This document shows positions 41,101 to 56,100 of a stretch of DNA of 64,000 bases, piece by piece (within the stretch, counting starts at the first letter, position 1; every line of letters starts with the position of its first letter). The position numbers and the translations under genes are program-made. The notes under the pieces were generated by a model that saw only the letters and a list, made by a program, of their open reading frames with translations, was not told the origin of the DNA and did no database searches. The stretch lies in contig OZ020611.1 of the NCBI GenBank assembly GCA_963971575.1, forward strand, positions 145,354,419 through 145,418,418. The letters are read 5' to 3'. This DNA comes from Liopterus haemorrhoidalis. Taxonomy: Eukaryota > Arthropoda > Insecta > Coleoptera > Dytiscidae.

Positions 41101-44100
41101 TTAAAAGCCGATAATTGTTTTACAAGAAAATATTATTTGCTATATACAGGGTGTTTGAAACGTGGCACCCCGAGAATCTCCTTTATTTGTAAAGATACAA
41201 AAAATCTTCAGAACAAAAGTTAAACTAGACAAAAAGGCCCAGCTAAAGGTAACTATAAGAAGTCTGAGGCACTTCCGGTTTCTTCGAAAAAAAAACTATT
41301 TGACTATTAAGAAAAAAAAAATTATTACTTTTTACAATTATTTTACAAAAAAAAAAAAATTACAAATGTTTGATCAAACCACCATTATTGTCCACACATT
41401 ATTTTAGAGATATTTTGTTTCTTTTTTTATTGTTTTCAAAGCTTGCTACGTTCAACTTTGTAAAACTTATGTTGATTATTATTTTGTAAATAAATGGTCG
41501 CCATTTTGAAATGGTTAACATAAAAATATGACTTTTTGGTGTCATTGTAAAGCTAATTTAATGTACTTTTAGGAAAAAAATATAAAATTATCGATTCCCT
41601 ATGCTAGATCAAAAGTTGGCATCATTTCCGGTGAAACCGGAAGTGCCTCAGAATTCTTATAGTAACCTTTAGCTGGGCCTTTTTGTCTAGTTTAACTTTT
41701 GTTCTGAAGATTTTTTGTATCTTTACAAATAAAGGAGATTTTCGGGGTGCCCCGTTTCAAACAAACACCCTGTATTTTTAAAGTTTGCGCGGACCGGTTA
41801 GATTTTTCCACAGACCGGCACCTGAATCCGGCGCGGTTGAGAAGCAATGAACAAAACAATAAATTATACAAACTTTTTATTTAAACTATTTTTTTAAACC
41901 ATTTTTAAATATATTTTCCTAAGGGTTAATTTTAAGATATCAATGCCCAAATAAAAATCAAAAGTTCACGACCATGTATTTGTAGATAATTTGCTAACCT
42001 TAAATTAATAAGCAATAAACGCTTTAACAGTAACTATAAGTAATCTTAACGAAGTTGAATTGATTTAATAATTAATTCATCAAGAATTATGTTAATCATT
42101 TTCTGCATTACTCTTTGCTTTTCTATCTTTCTTCGATATCGCATTACATGCTTCAATTGTATATACTCAAATTATCATATTTACAAACTTACAGGATTTC
42201 ATATTATCTTGTACATAACTTGTACTAATAATTTCATATTTATTAATATCATTCAGATTAATAATTTATACTTAGGTTACACATTTTACATTACATATTA
42301 GGCTAAGCGTATAGCGAAATTAGTCACATGCAGTGCCGCAACAACATAAATTGGTGCCTGGTGTGTAAAATTATTTGCCCCCCCCCCAACCTCACTACTT
42401 ACATACGCAATTTTTAAAATTTTATGGTAGGGTGATTGCATCAGTAAGGGAACGTTTAAAACATTTACTTACGTTGTTTTCTTCACCAAAATGTTATTTA
42501 AGATATTTACTTACCATATTTTATAGAGAATCCTTAAAATCTTATTGTTTTATTTTGATGCAAGTGAAAATAATAGAATAACTTAGAAAAATAACTGTAT
42601 TCATAAAAATCACAAAATCGCCAGAAAAGGAACACTTACTCCTAATAAAGGAACTATCTTATTACCAGTAAAGGAACAACAATACATACAAATATATATT
42701 ATAAAGTCATTTTGTTAACAATAAATGTATAAAAAAAAATTTAAAAAAAAACATTCGTTCGTATTATTTTTTAATTTAGTTTTAACCTTTTTCTTCGGTT
42801 TGGTTTAAATTGCAATATTAACGATTATATTAACAAATTATGTTACAAATCTTTTAATAAACTCAAAAATCATGATAATCAACTAATATAAAAAGGGACA
42901 AAATATAAACTCTAGGTCAATAAAACATAAAATGAAAAACACCTAAAATGAAACACAAAAGGGCTAAAGAAATATTATATTACATAATTGAATAACAAAA
43001 TAAATAAAAAAATATATATTTAATGACAAAAAAGGGATATTTGAACAAAAAATAATAAATATTTAGGTATTTTAATAATATATTATATAATCACTTTAAC
43101 GAAATGGAAAATTAAATAACTTTTCTGGCTTTTAACTGTGAAAATTCGTTAATTAAGTCTTCATAATTTAATGACTGCGCTGTAGTATTTTCTATTGATA
43201 TTAAAGCTAACTTTTACAAGCTCTTGGCCCATTGTAGAACGCAAATAATTTTTTATTAACTTTAATTTACTAAAACTGCGTTAATTCGAAGCAACAGTTA
43301 CAGGCAGCGTTAAAAATATGCGCAGTGCAATGCCAATATTAGGGTACACATCTTTTAAATCGTAAGAGTGGATCACTTCTAATAATTGCATTGCAGTGGC
43401 AGTTGTACAGTCATCAATTAATGATCTTGCCTGTCATTTGAAACTTTCGATTATGAAATCAAATTTGTGTCGATTACAGTTTATTAATATAAAAGATAAT
43501 AATAAAAAAAAAATTTGGCCATTCGGCGCCCCTATGAATCCGGTGCCTGGTGCGGCGGCACCTGTCGCACCACCCTTGTTGCGGCACTGGTCGCATGACT
43601 ACGTAAATAATGGACAGGAGGGAACAAATACAGTGAACTTCACCGAATGTCAACAATCGAAAGCTGGGGGGTCCAGATTTGCGAGCCGATCCTGTAATGT
43701 CTCGCGTAACGTAATGCTCGCTTGAAATCTAAAGTTGCATTCACAATTCTAAAATTAGTTGACTATACGCTGTGTGTTGTGAATAAATTTAATATAGGGC
43801 AGTCGGCGAATCAGTGCAGTTGCGTCAGTGGGAACGTCACATGTTTTTGTGACGTCATATTTAGTACGTGTACATAGCATCCATTTAACGAATGTTATAT
43901 TCGTACGCTGTCACTTTCGTAATGAAATGAAAATATAGTAGAACCTCGATTATCCGGACCTCGATTAAACGAGGAAATTATTTTACGAATTCGCTGTGTT
44001 ACACCGCTGTGTACCGGTTCTCACGTCATGACGTGTCTGGACGGGCGATTTAAATATATTTTTTTAATATTACCGATATGTCACCGAAAAGAAAACGTGT

Positions 44101-47100
44101 TATACTATCTTTAAAAGACAAATTAGATATCATCAGTGCATTGAAATGAGGTGACTCAGGACGTTATTGGTCTCATAAATATGGCGTCTGCACTTCCACA
44201 ATATCGGATATAAAAAAACAAAGTGAAAAATTTACACAGTTTACTGAACGTATATATATATCAATAAAAAAAAGATTCATGCTTAATGTACGTCATTTTT
44301 CTTTCCTATTTCTCCTCACTTTAATACCCAAAAATATGATTACAAAACAAAAATATGATCAAGAAAAGAAAACAAAAATACGTTGAATTTATATAATTTA
44401 TATAACTAACACAAAACTGCTAAATAAACAACAAACTAAATAAAAAAGGTTTTCAGAAATTACTATGAAGTAGATATATGAACACAAGTATCAAAATACA
44501 TCAGAGCGTATTATAAAATGTCAAATGTAAACATCGTTTTATTTAGCGATACCAATACAAATGTCCCTATATTAAATAAACACTTTTAAAATTAATAAAT
44601 CTTCAAAATGACAATCGAACACAAACTAAATATGACTTCAAAAGGTATGTTTTAGTAAAATAAAAGAATGAAGAGCAATATTAGTCTATAATCCACATGC
44701 AAAAAATAATCGATTTAGTTATTTTTTCGCCACTAAGTTTGTTATTGAAGTTATGAAGCAAAATGACCAACTGCGTTGATTAAACGGCTGACCTATCGAT
44801 AGTTTTAACGTTTAATGACAGCATACACAGCTATGAAAATTAATGCGTAACGAATTTGTGACATCTATGATTTTTTAAACCAACTACAAAGGAATAAATG
44901 CATTTATGTGACTTTTTACGAACACGCCATCAGCGAGATCGTGATTTCTTACTAAACTTTAATAACAAAATTATAGCCGCAACTTCAGCAATTCTTTTTC
45001 GATTCACTATTTCCGAAATTTGTTGAAATTTGTGTAGTAGTTTTTAGGTTATGAAAAGTGAGGTAGCTAATGTGTGTTTATATGTCTGTCTCATTAAAAC
45101 AGCGCACTAACTGTAAAGTTTGGAAAACTGTACAGTCGACAACACATAGTCTATTAAATTTAGAGCTGTAAACGGTCGCTGTGTTACCATATGGTAAACT
45201 TGTTAGTGACAATCTTCAGTGGACAAGTCATAGCGTATAGTCTACTAATTTTAGAGCTGTGAATGCAGCTTTAAGTCTCCGAACATAATATAATATCCTA
45301 CATAACCAAAATATTAAAATTATTCTAAATGCACAATGTTTGCAATTGCACAACTCATTTTATGCAAAGCTTCGTAGAAAAATACTCCGGATTAATGGGT
45401 TAATATATGTTGGATTGCAATAAACTTTACATAGTATTTTTTTTTTCACACAAAAAATCTTAAAAAACTAAGCTGTATACGCGAAACATATCGAAAAATA
45501 ATTAAATTAATTTATTAACTAATATCTACTCTAGGTTATGTAAACTTTGTATCAAACTGTCATGCTTGCGAGCGTTAGAACTACCTCTAACGCGTGCAAC
45601 TAAATTCGGTGAATTTCCTTATGGCCCGGTTACACGATGCCAGTAACTTGTGCAAGTACTGGCACAAGTACTTGTGCCAGTACTTGCACAAGTCGTTTTG
45701 TCGTTTACACGTATTCCAGTATCTTATTTAAGTAACCTTGCAAAGAACTCGAAACACACTGCAAAATGTAGATGCTTCCAATTATTTTTTATGCGTAAAA
45801 CCGTCTTTTTAATGCGCCAATTTTCGATGTTTAACCTAATTTTATGTATTATATGCGTACGTCTTTCCAAACAAAAATGAATCGGCGCCAAAAACTACAT
45901 TTATTAAAAAAAGGGTGAAAAAGTTTGTTTTTGTAACCGCGAAAATACATCAGCTGTTCACGGCGGCCATTTTTAAGTCACTGGCACGGCTACTTGTGCC
46001 AGTAAATAGGAACGGCTTCTATTCACTTGACTTGCATGAGATACTTGTGGCAGTACTGGCACCAGTGCTGCATGTATGTTTACACGATGCCAGTAACTGG
46101 TGCAAGTACTTACTGGTGCAAGTTACTTGCATCGTGTAACTGAGCCATTATGCTCGTGACAAAAACCGACACAGAACGGATCAGGTCGAGCGCTTTGAAA
46201 ACCGCTCGGTTTGTGCACGCGATCCGTCCAAACTAGACAAAAAATTTACACGGCGTGTTACATTACGTGGTACATTACAGGATCGGCTGTCTAATCTGTT
46301 ATTCTAAAACTCTTATAACGTCACTCATGTGATCTTTTTGGTTGTACAGTAAAAATTTGTAAGTTGAAATTTGGTATACCTGTACAACTTTTTGACCCAC
46401 ATATGAGAAAACTATTGAGAGTTATATATAAACAAATATGTATTCATCGAATACGCGAGGAAATTATTATTTTAAAAGCAATTTTTTTAATGAGATTTTA
46501 ATAAGACAAAAAATATGTCCCACATCCAATTTCCCAGAGGAGAAAATCTGAAGATATTTTCAATAATATACATTGATGTGAACAGGAATAGTTCAATAGG
46601 AAATATAGTTTTTTAATATTTCTTTATTTTAACACGGTTATTGCCAAAAATATACTAAGCAAACTTTTGCCCCACATTTGACATTTCTATATGTAATTAT
46701 ATTTGTAGATACTTAGAGAATAAATCTGCAAAATATCGTTCATACCGGTTAAAGGATATAGGAGTGTCTAAAGTTTCTTACTTATACCTACGAAACCCTT
46801 GACATTTTTATTTGTAATTATATTTGTAGAAAAAAAAATCTGTTTAATGCACGTTAATGAGAACCGGAATAGTATAATAGGAATTTTTAATCTGATAATT
46901 ATTTCGAAAGTTATGGGTTTTTTCGTAGACTTAATACAGACAGGAATGGAACAAGATTAACAGAAAATAATAGCTGAAGATGTTAGATATCGATTGAGGA
47001 TACGTGTTTCTTGGTAATTTTTTTTTTTTTTTTTTTTTCAATTAGTGAATCAATTTTTATTTACCTTCGTATACGAAAGTACGAAAGAACTTTCTCGACA

Positions 47101-50100
47101 ACCTATTAGAGCGCTTTTTCCACGAGAAAAATGTCTTTTCACAGGCCAGTGATGTCATAGTATATGCGCCAAGTAACGATGTCAAACCAATAGAAATACG
47201 ACTTGCAGTCGTTTCTACGTCGTCGGTTCGGTAGTGACTATAAATTCTGGTTTCTGCGCATGTGTCGTCCTTAGCCATTCCTTGTGGAAAGAGCAGTCTG
47301 TTTTGCAGCATTGCCTTCGCAAGGTGTGAGACTCAATCTAGTGGGATAATAAAAGGTCCTTTATACCATATTACTACTACTTGTACGACGACATAGGTAC
47401 AGTTCTTACTATATTTGTGATCAACAATTTCACCCTAAATATAATTGAGTTTTGCTCCTATAGGTGAATAAGATAAAGAAGCAAAGTGTATGCAAAAACT
47501 GTAAACATAATTTGATTCAAACAATGGTATTAAAATAGTAGTTACAAGAATATTATATTGGGTGTTAATATTGGTGTATATAAAGCAATTGTATATAGAA
47601 GATTGCAGTCAGCAATAGGGAAATTGGTCTCAAGCAAATTTATTTTAATTTATTTTAGTATGTATAAGTTTTTAAATAAACAGCGAAGCTTTATACCTGA
47701 AGCTTAGATTTCTCCGCCGCATAAGAAGTAATGATCAGTATGTAATATTTTAAGTTATGCTTTATTGCATTGTATTGCTTCAAAAAGCATGTGGCTGATG
47801 TTGCTTATTGCATGTTTATATTAATATGGTAAAAGGTTCGTGTTGCTTTGTGTCTGTGTTGGTTATTGTTTGGTGTATTGATTTGACTGTTTATAAACTT
47901 AATATCTATGTTTATTATTTTTGAAACAATTAAACGATGATCTAGCAATACTTTTAAAGTCTCAAATTTCCGAATAATTGAGAAGAAAGACGATTTAATT
48001 ACAGTTGAACAATTGGAACTTATTCATTGTTCATCATCGCTGGCAAATTGATTTAAAAAAATATTTTTATAGCGAAACTGAAAAAAATTATAGCCCTCCA
48101 CCAATTTTGAAGAAAAAATATATGAAATTACCACCATACATAAACTTATGTATTTTACATTTTTAAGTACTCATCAGAATTAAAGGTTTTTTGATCGATC
48201 CTCTTATATTGCTCCAAACTGTTTCATAATCGTTTTTTCGACGAATACACCTCATCCCATAACACCTATGGGGGTTGAGATTCTAAGCGTTATGGCAGCC
48301 ATGTCAAAGACCGAGTAAGACCTTGAGCCCTAAGCAGTGAAAATGTTCCACATGGAACTGTGTAAGGGAATTTACACTCTTGTTGGTCTATTTCGAAGTA
48401 TTTATTGAAATCGTTTCACCCGGTTACGTCTACGAATTAACGGATTTCGTACAGCAACTCGACCATGAAGTTTGCGCTTTAAAGAACCCACAGAAACTTC
48501 GGTTCTAAGAGTATAGTAAATTCTGAAACAATTTCTGGTGAGACTTATTTTCGATTACGTTCACCGTAGAGATTTGTGAAGGTGTAGAGCGCACTCATTT
48601 TTCGTACCCTCTTCTTCATATCGGCGTATTATTTCATATAGTCAACTTTTTTGTAAAAAAATAAATTAAATATAAAAATTCTCCGAAGTAATGTTAACAT
48701 TTATGTTATAATTCATCATAATGAGCTTAAAATAATAATAACATTCTATTTTAGTTAAATAAAATCAAATTTTTAACTTTTTATCATGTTCGAATTTTGA
48801 AGAACGGTATGTTTTTAAAGTGGAAAATGCCTACTTTACTGTGCTACAAAATGTTACAATTTAAAATAGTCAGATAAAATATACAGTGGACATCGGTTAT
48901 TATGAATACTATAGTAAACAGTCAAAATCACATAATAAGTGACGACTATGGAAACAATAACGTCATCACATTTTTCTTGTTATTGACTTGAGCCCACCAA
49001 AGAAAAATTTTGACTTCTGAGCCCCTCTAAGAAAAAATTTGGTATTTGAACCCCTCCCTTATTTGAGCAATTTGATTTTAGGAACATCTCTAATTGCTAT
49101 TAGTTCACATAACCGAGCGCCTACATCAATTTCCATCTGATATTTAATCTGTCTGAAATATGGTAAAATAAAAAAAAAAAAATAATAATGAAAAAAAAAA
49201 CAATTAGAATTACTGGTAGATTATTGGCTTATTTCCTTTGTCAATTTTTCCAAAGACTTTTACCAAATACCTATAATTGTATAGTGTGATTTGTCTAAAT
49301 TGTTTATCGGCTTAAAATAGCTTTTGTGTTAAAAAAAATCTTATTTTTATTGTTTGTTTTCAGTGCTCATAGAACGACGTAAAAACGGTGGTAAAAAACA
49401 TGTACATAAAAATAGATCAATCCATGATATTTTCAAAGATATTATAAAGAGGATGTCTAGTCAGACATATTAATAAAAACTAGTTATCTTTAAGCAATAT
49501 TTAGTCAATATAGTAGATACTCAGTGGACTTTGAATATAAAAATATTATAATTTTGGGATGGTAATAATTGTTTAACACATTTAGCTAAAATAAATATCT
49601 TAAAGTTCAATTTTATGTATTTATTTTTCATTTATATTGTTTCTGTTGATTTAAGTTAAGAAATAAATCCAATTACTCAATGGTATTATGAGAGAAAAAG
49701 AAAGGAAGTATTGTTAGATCATCCATTAATGAATGTATATCGCACAGTTATTCACGTCATCTGTCATATTTCTGCATCTCATGTCATGTCATGTCATCAT
49801 CATTCATGTCGTGATTAATCCCACACACAACTATTAAATATAATTCAACAACTGATCGCTTATTTGAGAAACTGCATTATTCCATTCTACAGTATCAGAA
49901 GAACTATTGAGAACAATATTTATCGCAAAATACGAATTGAAAAATATTAGAATATTTTATTACTGATTCTGGAAAATCAGTTGTTCACACAGATTAAAAT
50001 CCATGTACGTAGTGAAGAGTAACCCAAACTAGACTCGCTCACCAAAGAGTTAGAGACATTCAGTAACGTATTAATTAGTTCTTGAGTCTGATTGTAATTA

Positions 50101-53100
50101 AAAGTGATTTGCTGTTATAATACAATAATTGTTTTAAAATACAACTTCGAAATTAAGGCAAAGCAAAACGATTATCACATTACAACTATTATAAAATTAA
50201 ACAGAAATAGGAAACCATCAGATGATTGGAACTCAGAATATTCCTTCTTGGCATATGCTTTGTCCAAGAGTCCATATTTCCACGTCATAGAGACGGATGA
50301 AAATTTTAGAGCATCTTAAGCTGATTCTTTGATACATATATTTAATAAAGTATAAATTAAGTAAATTTATTGTCACAAACTTTTGAATTTCGTACCAGAA
50401 TCGTGTGATAAACTGCGTTTACCGTTGTCTTGAGCTGACGGTAATTTTGAACGCAGTCGGTAAAACTGGTAGCTACAAGTATAATTTTCGTAAACGCCTA
50501 ATAATCACATGGAATACACACCCTCTTCTCACAAACCTGGCGACCTCAGACTAAAACAATAATAATATACTAGATTAATTCATACTCAATTGTTCTATAA
50601 ACCAATATATCCACTTAACTTATTACTTTATACGTCATAAATATGTTTTAGTATTAATGAAAATCATAAATAATTTTATATATTAGCAGGGGCGCCGGGA
50701 GCGTACCTGTCGTCCTTAAAAAACTAGCGGAAGCTTAAAGTCTCAAGAAAAAATTATTTTTTTTCTATCGGGCCGATGGCCGCATGGGTCGCGGCTCCAT
50801 CTTTTGAAAATACGAAAATGCACTGCACATTCACTGGAAATACTACCGAAAATTTCAAAAGCTTACCTTTCTGTGTTAACAATTAATGGATGTTTATCTC
50901 TAAAAATATAAATATGCCATCCCTTAAATCTGTCACCCCTTATATCTGCCACCCGGATGCACTTATTTGCTATTTTTCAAAAAATAGCAATATTGTAATA
51001 AATATAATTTCGTATTATTAAAAAGAAAAATAATGTATTTAAATTTAAAAAATCGTCTCAAAAAAGGAATATATTATTTTTTTATAATACTTCGCAATGG
51101 CCACCCCTCTAACAATAGAATAATGTATCAAAGTTAAGTCGTTTGAACATGCTAATTCTCGTAAATCCAAAATAAATCGGTTCAAACGCATGCTGTTCTA
51201 CAGAATAGGTTAAACAGATAAAGGCTATTCCAAACGTTTAGGCGGAACTAACTGGAATTTTCATTTTTGTAAGTTGTCATTAGCAATTTTTTTATATATT
51301 AAAGTTGGCTTTTCCTGAACAAAATGATCAAAAGCTTCAATCGTTCGTTAAAAGTTACTAGATTTGAAAATCTTGTTCTGCCTAAAGGTTTGGAATAGCT
51401 TATAGCAGTGGTTCTCAAACTTAATTTGTCGCGGAACTATGCGCTGTTAAAAAAATTACGGAACCCTTTTACTGGAAAATTTTTTGTACTTTTAATACAA
51501 AAAAAAAATAAAAATACATTACAAACTTTTTCCTTTTATAAATACGATAGAAAAGTAAGAGTTTATAAGTTAGTAGTCTTTTCATTGTATTCCTAAATAC
51601 TAGAATATTAAAATTTAAAAAAAAACCTTGAAATAAGCGAGCTAGATTTGTCTTTATTTTATATTAATATTTTTCATATAAAGTGTGAGACTCCTTGATA
51701 ATATAGCTAGGTTTAATGAGAAGCATGCTTCTGCTTTTGAATCTAATATAATTTTAAAATTTGGTATAATATTGGATAATCGGATTCGCATATTTGGTGC
51801 AGCATTTACTTAGTTTGCTGCGATATTTCGATTTTGCATTAGCGTATTTTGAAAATCCAGATTCACATATGTACGTAGCTGCAAACGGTAACAAAAAACG
51901 AATAGTCCTTTTTGATAAATGAGGATATTCCTTACATATATATCAGATCAGAAAGTTTTTTTTCTGGCTTCTTGTATTATTATTTTCTTTTTTTATATTT
52001 TTCTTGCATAAATTTTTAACTATATCTTAAATTATTTTTATTTTTTTTTTAAACATCCATTTTTATGAAACAAGAGAGATATAAAGAGCACCTTGTCCCG
52101 TGGAACCCCTAAATTTTATGGTAGAACCCTGGGGTTCCGCGGAACACACTTTGGGAAACGCTGGAACTATAGGTTCAGAAAAGTAACTTTTATTAAGAAA
52201 ATCTAGTTACTTCAGAAAAAAACAAGCGTATAGGCGGTTTCTTTGGTTTAGGCGGTACTAGATTTTCAAATCAAGTAACTTTTACCGATTGATTGAAGCT
52301 TTTGCTTATTTTGTTTAGGAATAGCAAAAAGCCCACAATGTTGGCTAGTGATAACTTAAGAAAAATTAAATTCCATATAATTCTGCCTACAGCTTTGGAA
52401 TAGCCTATAGCTATAAATGGTCTTAAATACAAACAAATACGTTATAAATATTATAGTTATTGATAGTAGTGTCACCCCAATTTATGAACAACCGGTTTTC
52501 ATAGTGAGAGGGGAGAGTGAGGTGGATCCAGGTGGTCCAGCTCGTTCCTTCTCTAGACCTGCCCATTCCGAAAATTTGATGGATAAGGGTTAGGGAGGGA
52601 TTATAAATAATTGTATTTTTCTGATCAATCTATCAAATTCCCCCCAAATCAAAAATTTCAGGATCCACCCATGGGGAGGTTAATAAATATAGCTACAGAT
52701 ACCGGCAAATTGTAATAAACCTCCATAAATTTTAACAACGGGTTTCCGGAAATCGCAATCGCTTTATGTTTTAACAACCAGTTTCCGATAACTGGTGACA
52801 CCACCAGTTATTGACAAATTTAATGACAAAAAAGTAAATCAAACAAAATTGGACTAAAACTTGATGCTATTTAGCAATGGTGAAGAATGTAGTTTCTCAA
52901 AAACTAATTTTAAAAATAAGTGTGCCACAGTTTTGAAGTGAAAATGCACGCAATTAAAACCGCATGTTTTCGGGATGTAGTTTTTTTAGTTTTGGAGGCA
53001 AAGGATTTAATAATTTATTTATTCAAATAAGTAACAGAACTTGTATGTATATTACAGAAGCGAATTATCGACAGCGCCGTTCTAGGCACTGACCGCAGAT

Positions 53101-56100
53101 GGAATCCTTGCCTATAATAAGTATGTTTCACTCATTTTCATTAGCACATTTCATCCATTATTCACCTAGATATAAACACCAATTATTATTAATACTACTT
53201 TTATAGGTTGTTAGGATCTGTGTTAATCGGAAATCTGCGGAATCTGCGGAAATCTGCATCGTGTTAAACTCGGAAAAAATGTTTGTTAGAATTAAATAAA
53301 ACGCTAGCAAAGATTAATTTTATTTAGATCCTACCAACTTGTCATTAGTTGGATGCGGATTATATCTGCAAAATAATTAAAGTATAAATTTTATGGTTGT
53401 CTTTGTAAGCGGGTAGTAATATAGTTTATAATGTTTATAAGATAAACAGCTGACAAATACAATGATAAGATTTATATTTTAATATATTTTATTGACTTTG
53501 TATGTATTATCCACCCCTTGAACATTGGTCGAGATTAAATGCTAATAAAAATAATAATTGGTGTTATTATATCCATGGACTTGTTACTAAATTTCAAAAA
53601 TTTTCTTATAATATTTTACTCAAACATAAACAATAACAATTTTTAACTAATTTGTACAAAATGTATTATTATTGACAGGTAAGTTGAATTATAGATCATT
53701 GTTAAAAAGCAGTGATGTACAGCCATCTTGTACTTGTGACTCCAACCAAAAATTCGATGCGACCCAAATTCTTTTACGTTAAATTTTATCATTAACAAAT
53801 ACAAAAATGACAAATTTCACCATTCCAAATATTTGTTATATGATTCCCCAGCGACCCGTAGCTTATTCACTATCGCTCTAGACCAGAGCTGTTCAACCTT
53901 TTTGCCTCGGGACTCATAATATTCAGTAGCTGCCACGTGAACATCAGGGGTCAACCTCTGGCGATCTTTTTAAAATTGTTCGTGACGCAGTTTTAAGTCG
54001 AGATCCATAGGTTCAAAAACATTGTATTATAGGTACTTATTTTGACAAAATTATAGAACAAATATTTTTTAGCAAACCAATTTTAAAAAGACACATTTGT
54101 CTATATTCGTTTTACGGAACTTTAAAAAAAAACTACGATTTCATTGTACAGAAAAATAAAACAGCATTTGGGTCCAGTCTTTCCATCTTCAGGTAAACCT
54201 CTAGGTAACTATCTGACAGGTAAGGTTATCTGGAACTTCATCTGCTGAGTAAATCTCAATACCAATCAGTGAATTCAATAGTCAGTCCCATTATCCGTTA
54301 GATAACTATTCGATAGATAAATTTGTATTGAAAGACGGGATGACATTTATTCAGCACAGAAAGTATCACAAAACCTTATCTGTCAGATAGTTACCTAGAG
54401 GTTTACCTGAAGGTGGAAAGATTGGACCTTAGTGGTAACCATTTAACATAAAACCACGAGGGACCAAAATATTTTTTCGTGTTCAAAGTAAGCAAAAAGG
54501 AAAAAAACATGTTTTTGATGTCATAATAATAAAAAAAAAGAGTTAAGATATAAAGTTTAAACACGTTAACATTTTAGGCACTATAGAACACACATGGTGC
54601 ATTTTAAATACATACTTTATTAAAACTTAACATTTGTTTAAAATGGTAAGGGTGGTGTTCGGCAAGCGGCATACTTGTATCTATTGTTTATTAGCAAGTT
54701 TCGTCGTATTCAATTGAGAAGTGACACTCTCGAATACACTATCTAGTGGCCAAATTATTATACTAAGTACAGCAGTACTGTTTGTGGTTATTACATGTAT
54801 TTTAGTATTGAATTTTTGTTACAATGTAGACATAAGTTGTGAAAAACTATAAGGGCAGAACAAATTGTAGTGATTTTTGCTTTCATTTAAGAAAGGACTA
54901 ATATAGGCATCTTAGTGCTTTTTTACTTTTCCTAAGAAAAACTAAACTGTACAATATGCTTGAACTTGTTGCAAGTTAGAGATTTAACTTTTAGTTGCTC
55001 CTGTCCAACTAAAATTAATTTTATTTTATGAGCCACTTGTTTGCAAACAGAATGAATATATTGTAAATTTAGATGATTGACACTCAGTTTCTAGTGTACC
55101 ATATAAAATTACGTTCCCGGTATTTAACACCTTCTCAACTACAAACTACACTTTGATAAAACTACTGAATAAACCTTTATATACTGTAATTTGATGCCCA
55201 ACTTTCGTTGTATAGCTCGATAAAAGTGTAGCAAATATTTAGTTGCATTTTAATAAAATAAAAACGTATTGTACTTAAATTAAGCTGTTCGCTATGTGCA
55301 AATTGACGGCTAAGTACAACAGTCACTAGTTCTATTTCCTTCGATCACAGCGGCGCCACCGGTTAAGTCACTTCTCAATAGAAAGTTGAGTCATAAAGTC
55401 ATTGACTAGATTTAAAAAAAAACTCATTTTTATCGATTAAATTAGGTTTTTCATAACAAAAGCCCACTTCAGTCATCAAAAAGTGAGCTCGTGACAAATT
55501 ACAAAAATAAAAATTCCATTTAGTTCCGCTTAAACATTTGGGATAGCCTATAAATGCACTCGCGCAGAAAACAGAAATATTTGTACTTCACCATAATTTT
55601 ATTGCGGCGGCGAGGTCAATCAATGTCGGTACTATGTGAAATAAAGGGGCTATATATGAAACTCTGGAAAATTGACATCTAGCGGACGTAACTGAAAACA
55701 CATAGTATCAAACCTTTATTTAATTTCCTTACTAACATATGTAACTATAATGTAGTAAATGCAATCATCTGTCATTAGTTCAAAATAATAAAATTGAAAA
55801 ATACAACAGTTACAACGTTAACAGCTTAACTTAATTAATTCCCTATTATTTTACTTATTAATAATTTTCTTCCTTAATAGATGTCGCAACCTATACTGTA
55901 ATTTCAATTCTGTAATACAATTTTCTGTTTCATAAACCAGAATTCGTTTATATGTCTTATCAGTCTATATTTATTCAATGATTATTTATATATAGTATAC
56001 TGATAATTATTTTAAAAGTTTAATAATCAATACGGTTACACCACCTTTCTCAGTTAAATTTATAATTTATTAGAAATATTACTAATATTTTAGATGAATA

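Noticed and set aside
47057..47311. 84-codon minus-strand ORF as a gene
   Set aside because: No family recognised, no splice or promoter context; could be a TE remnant.
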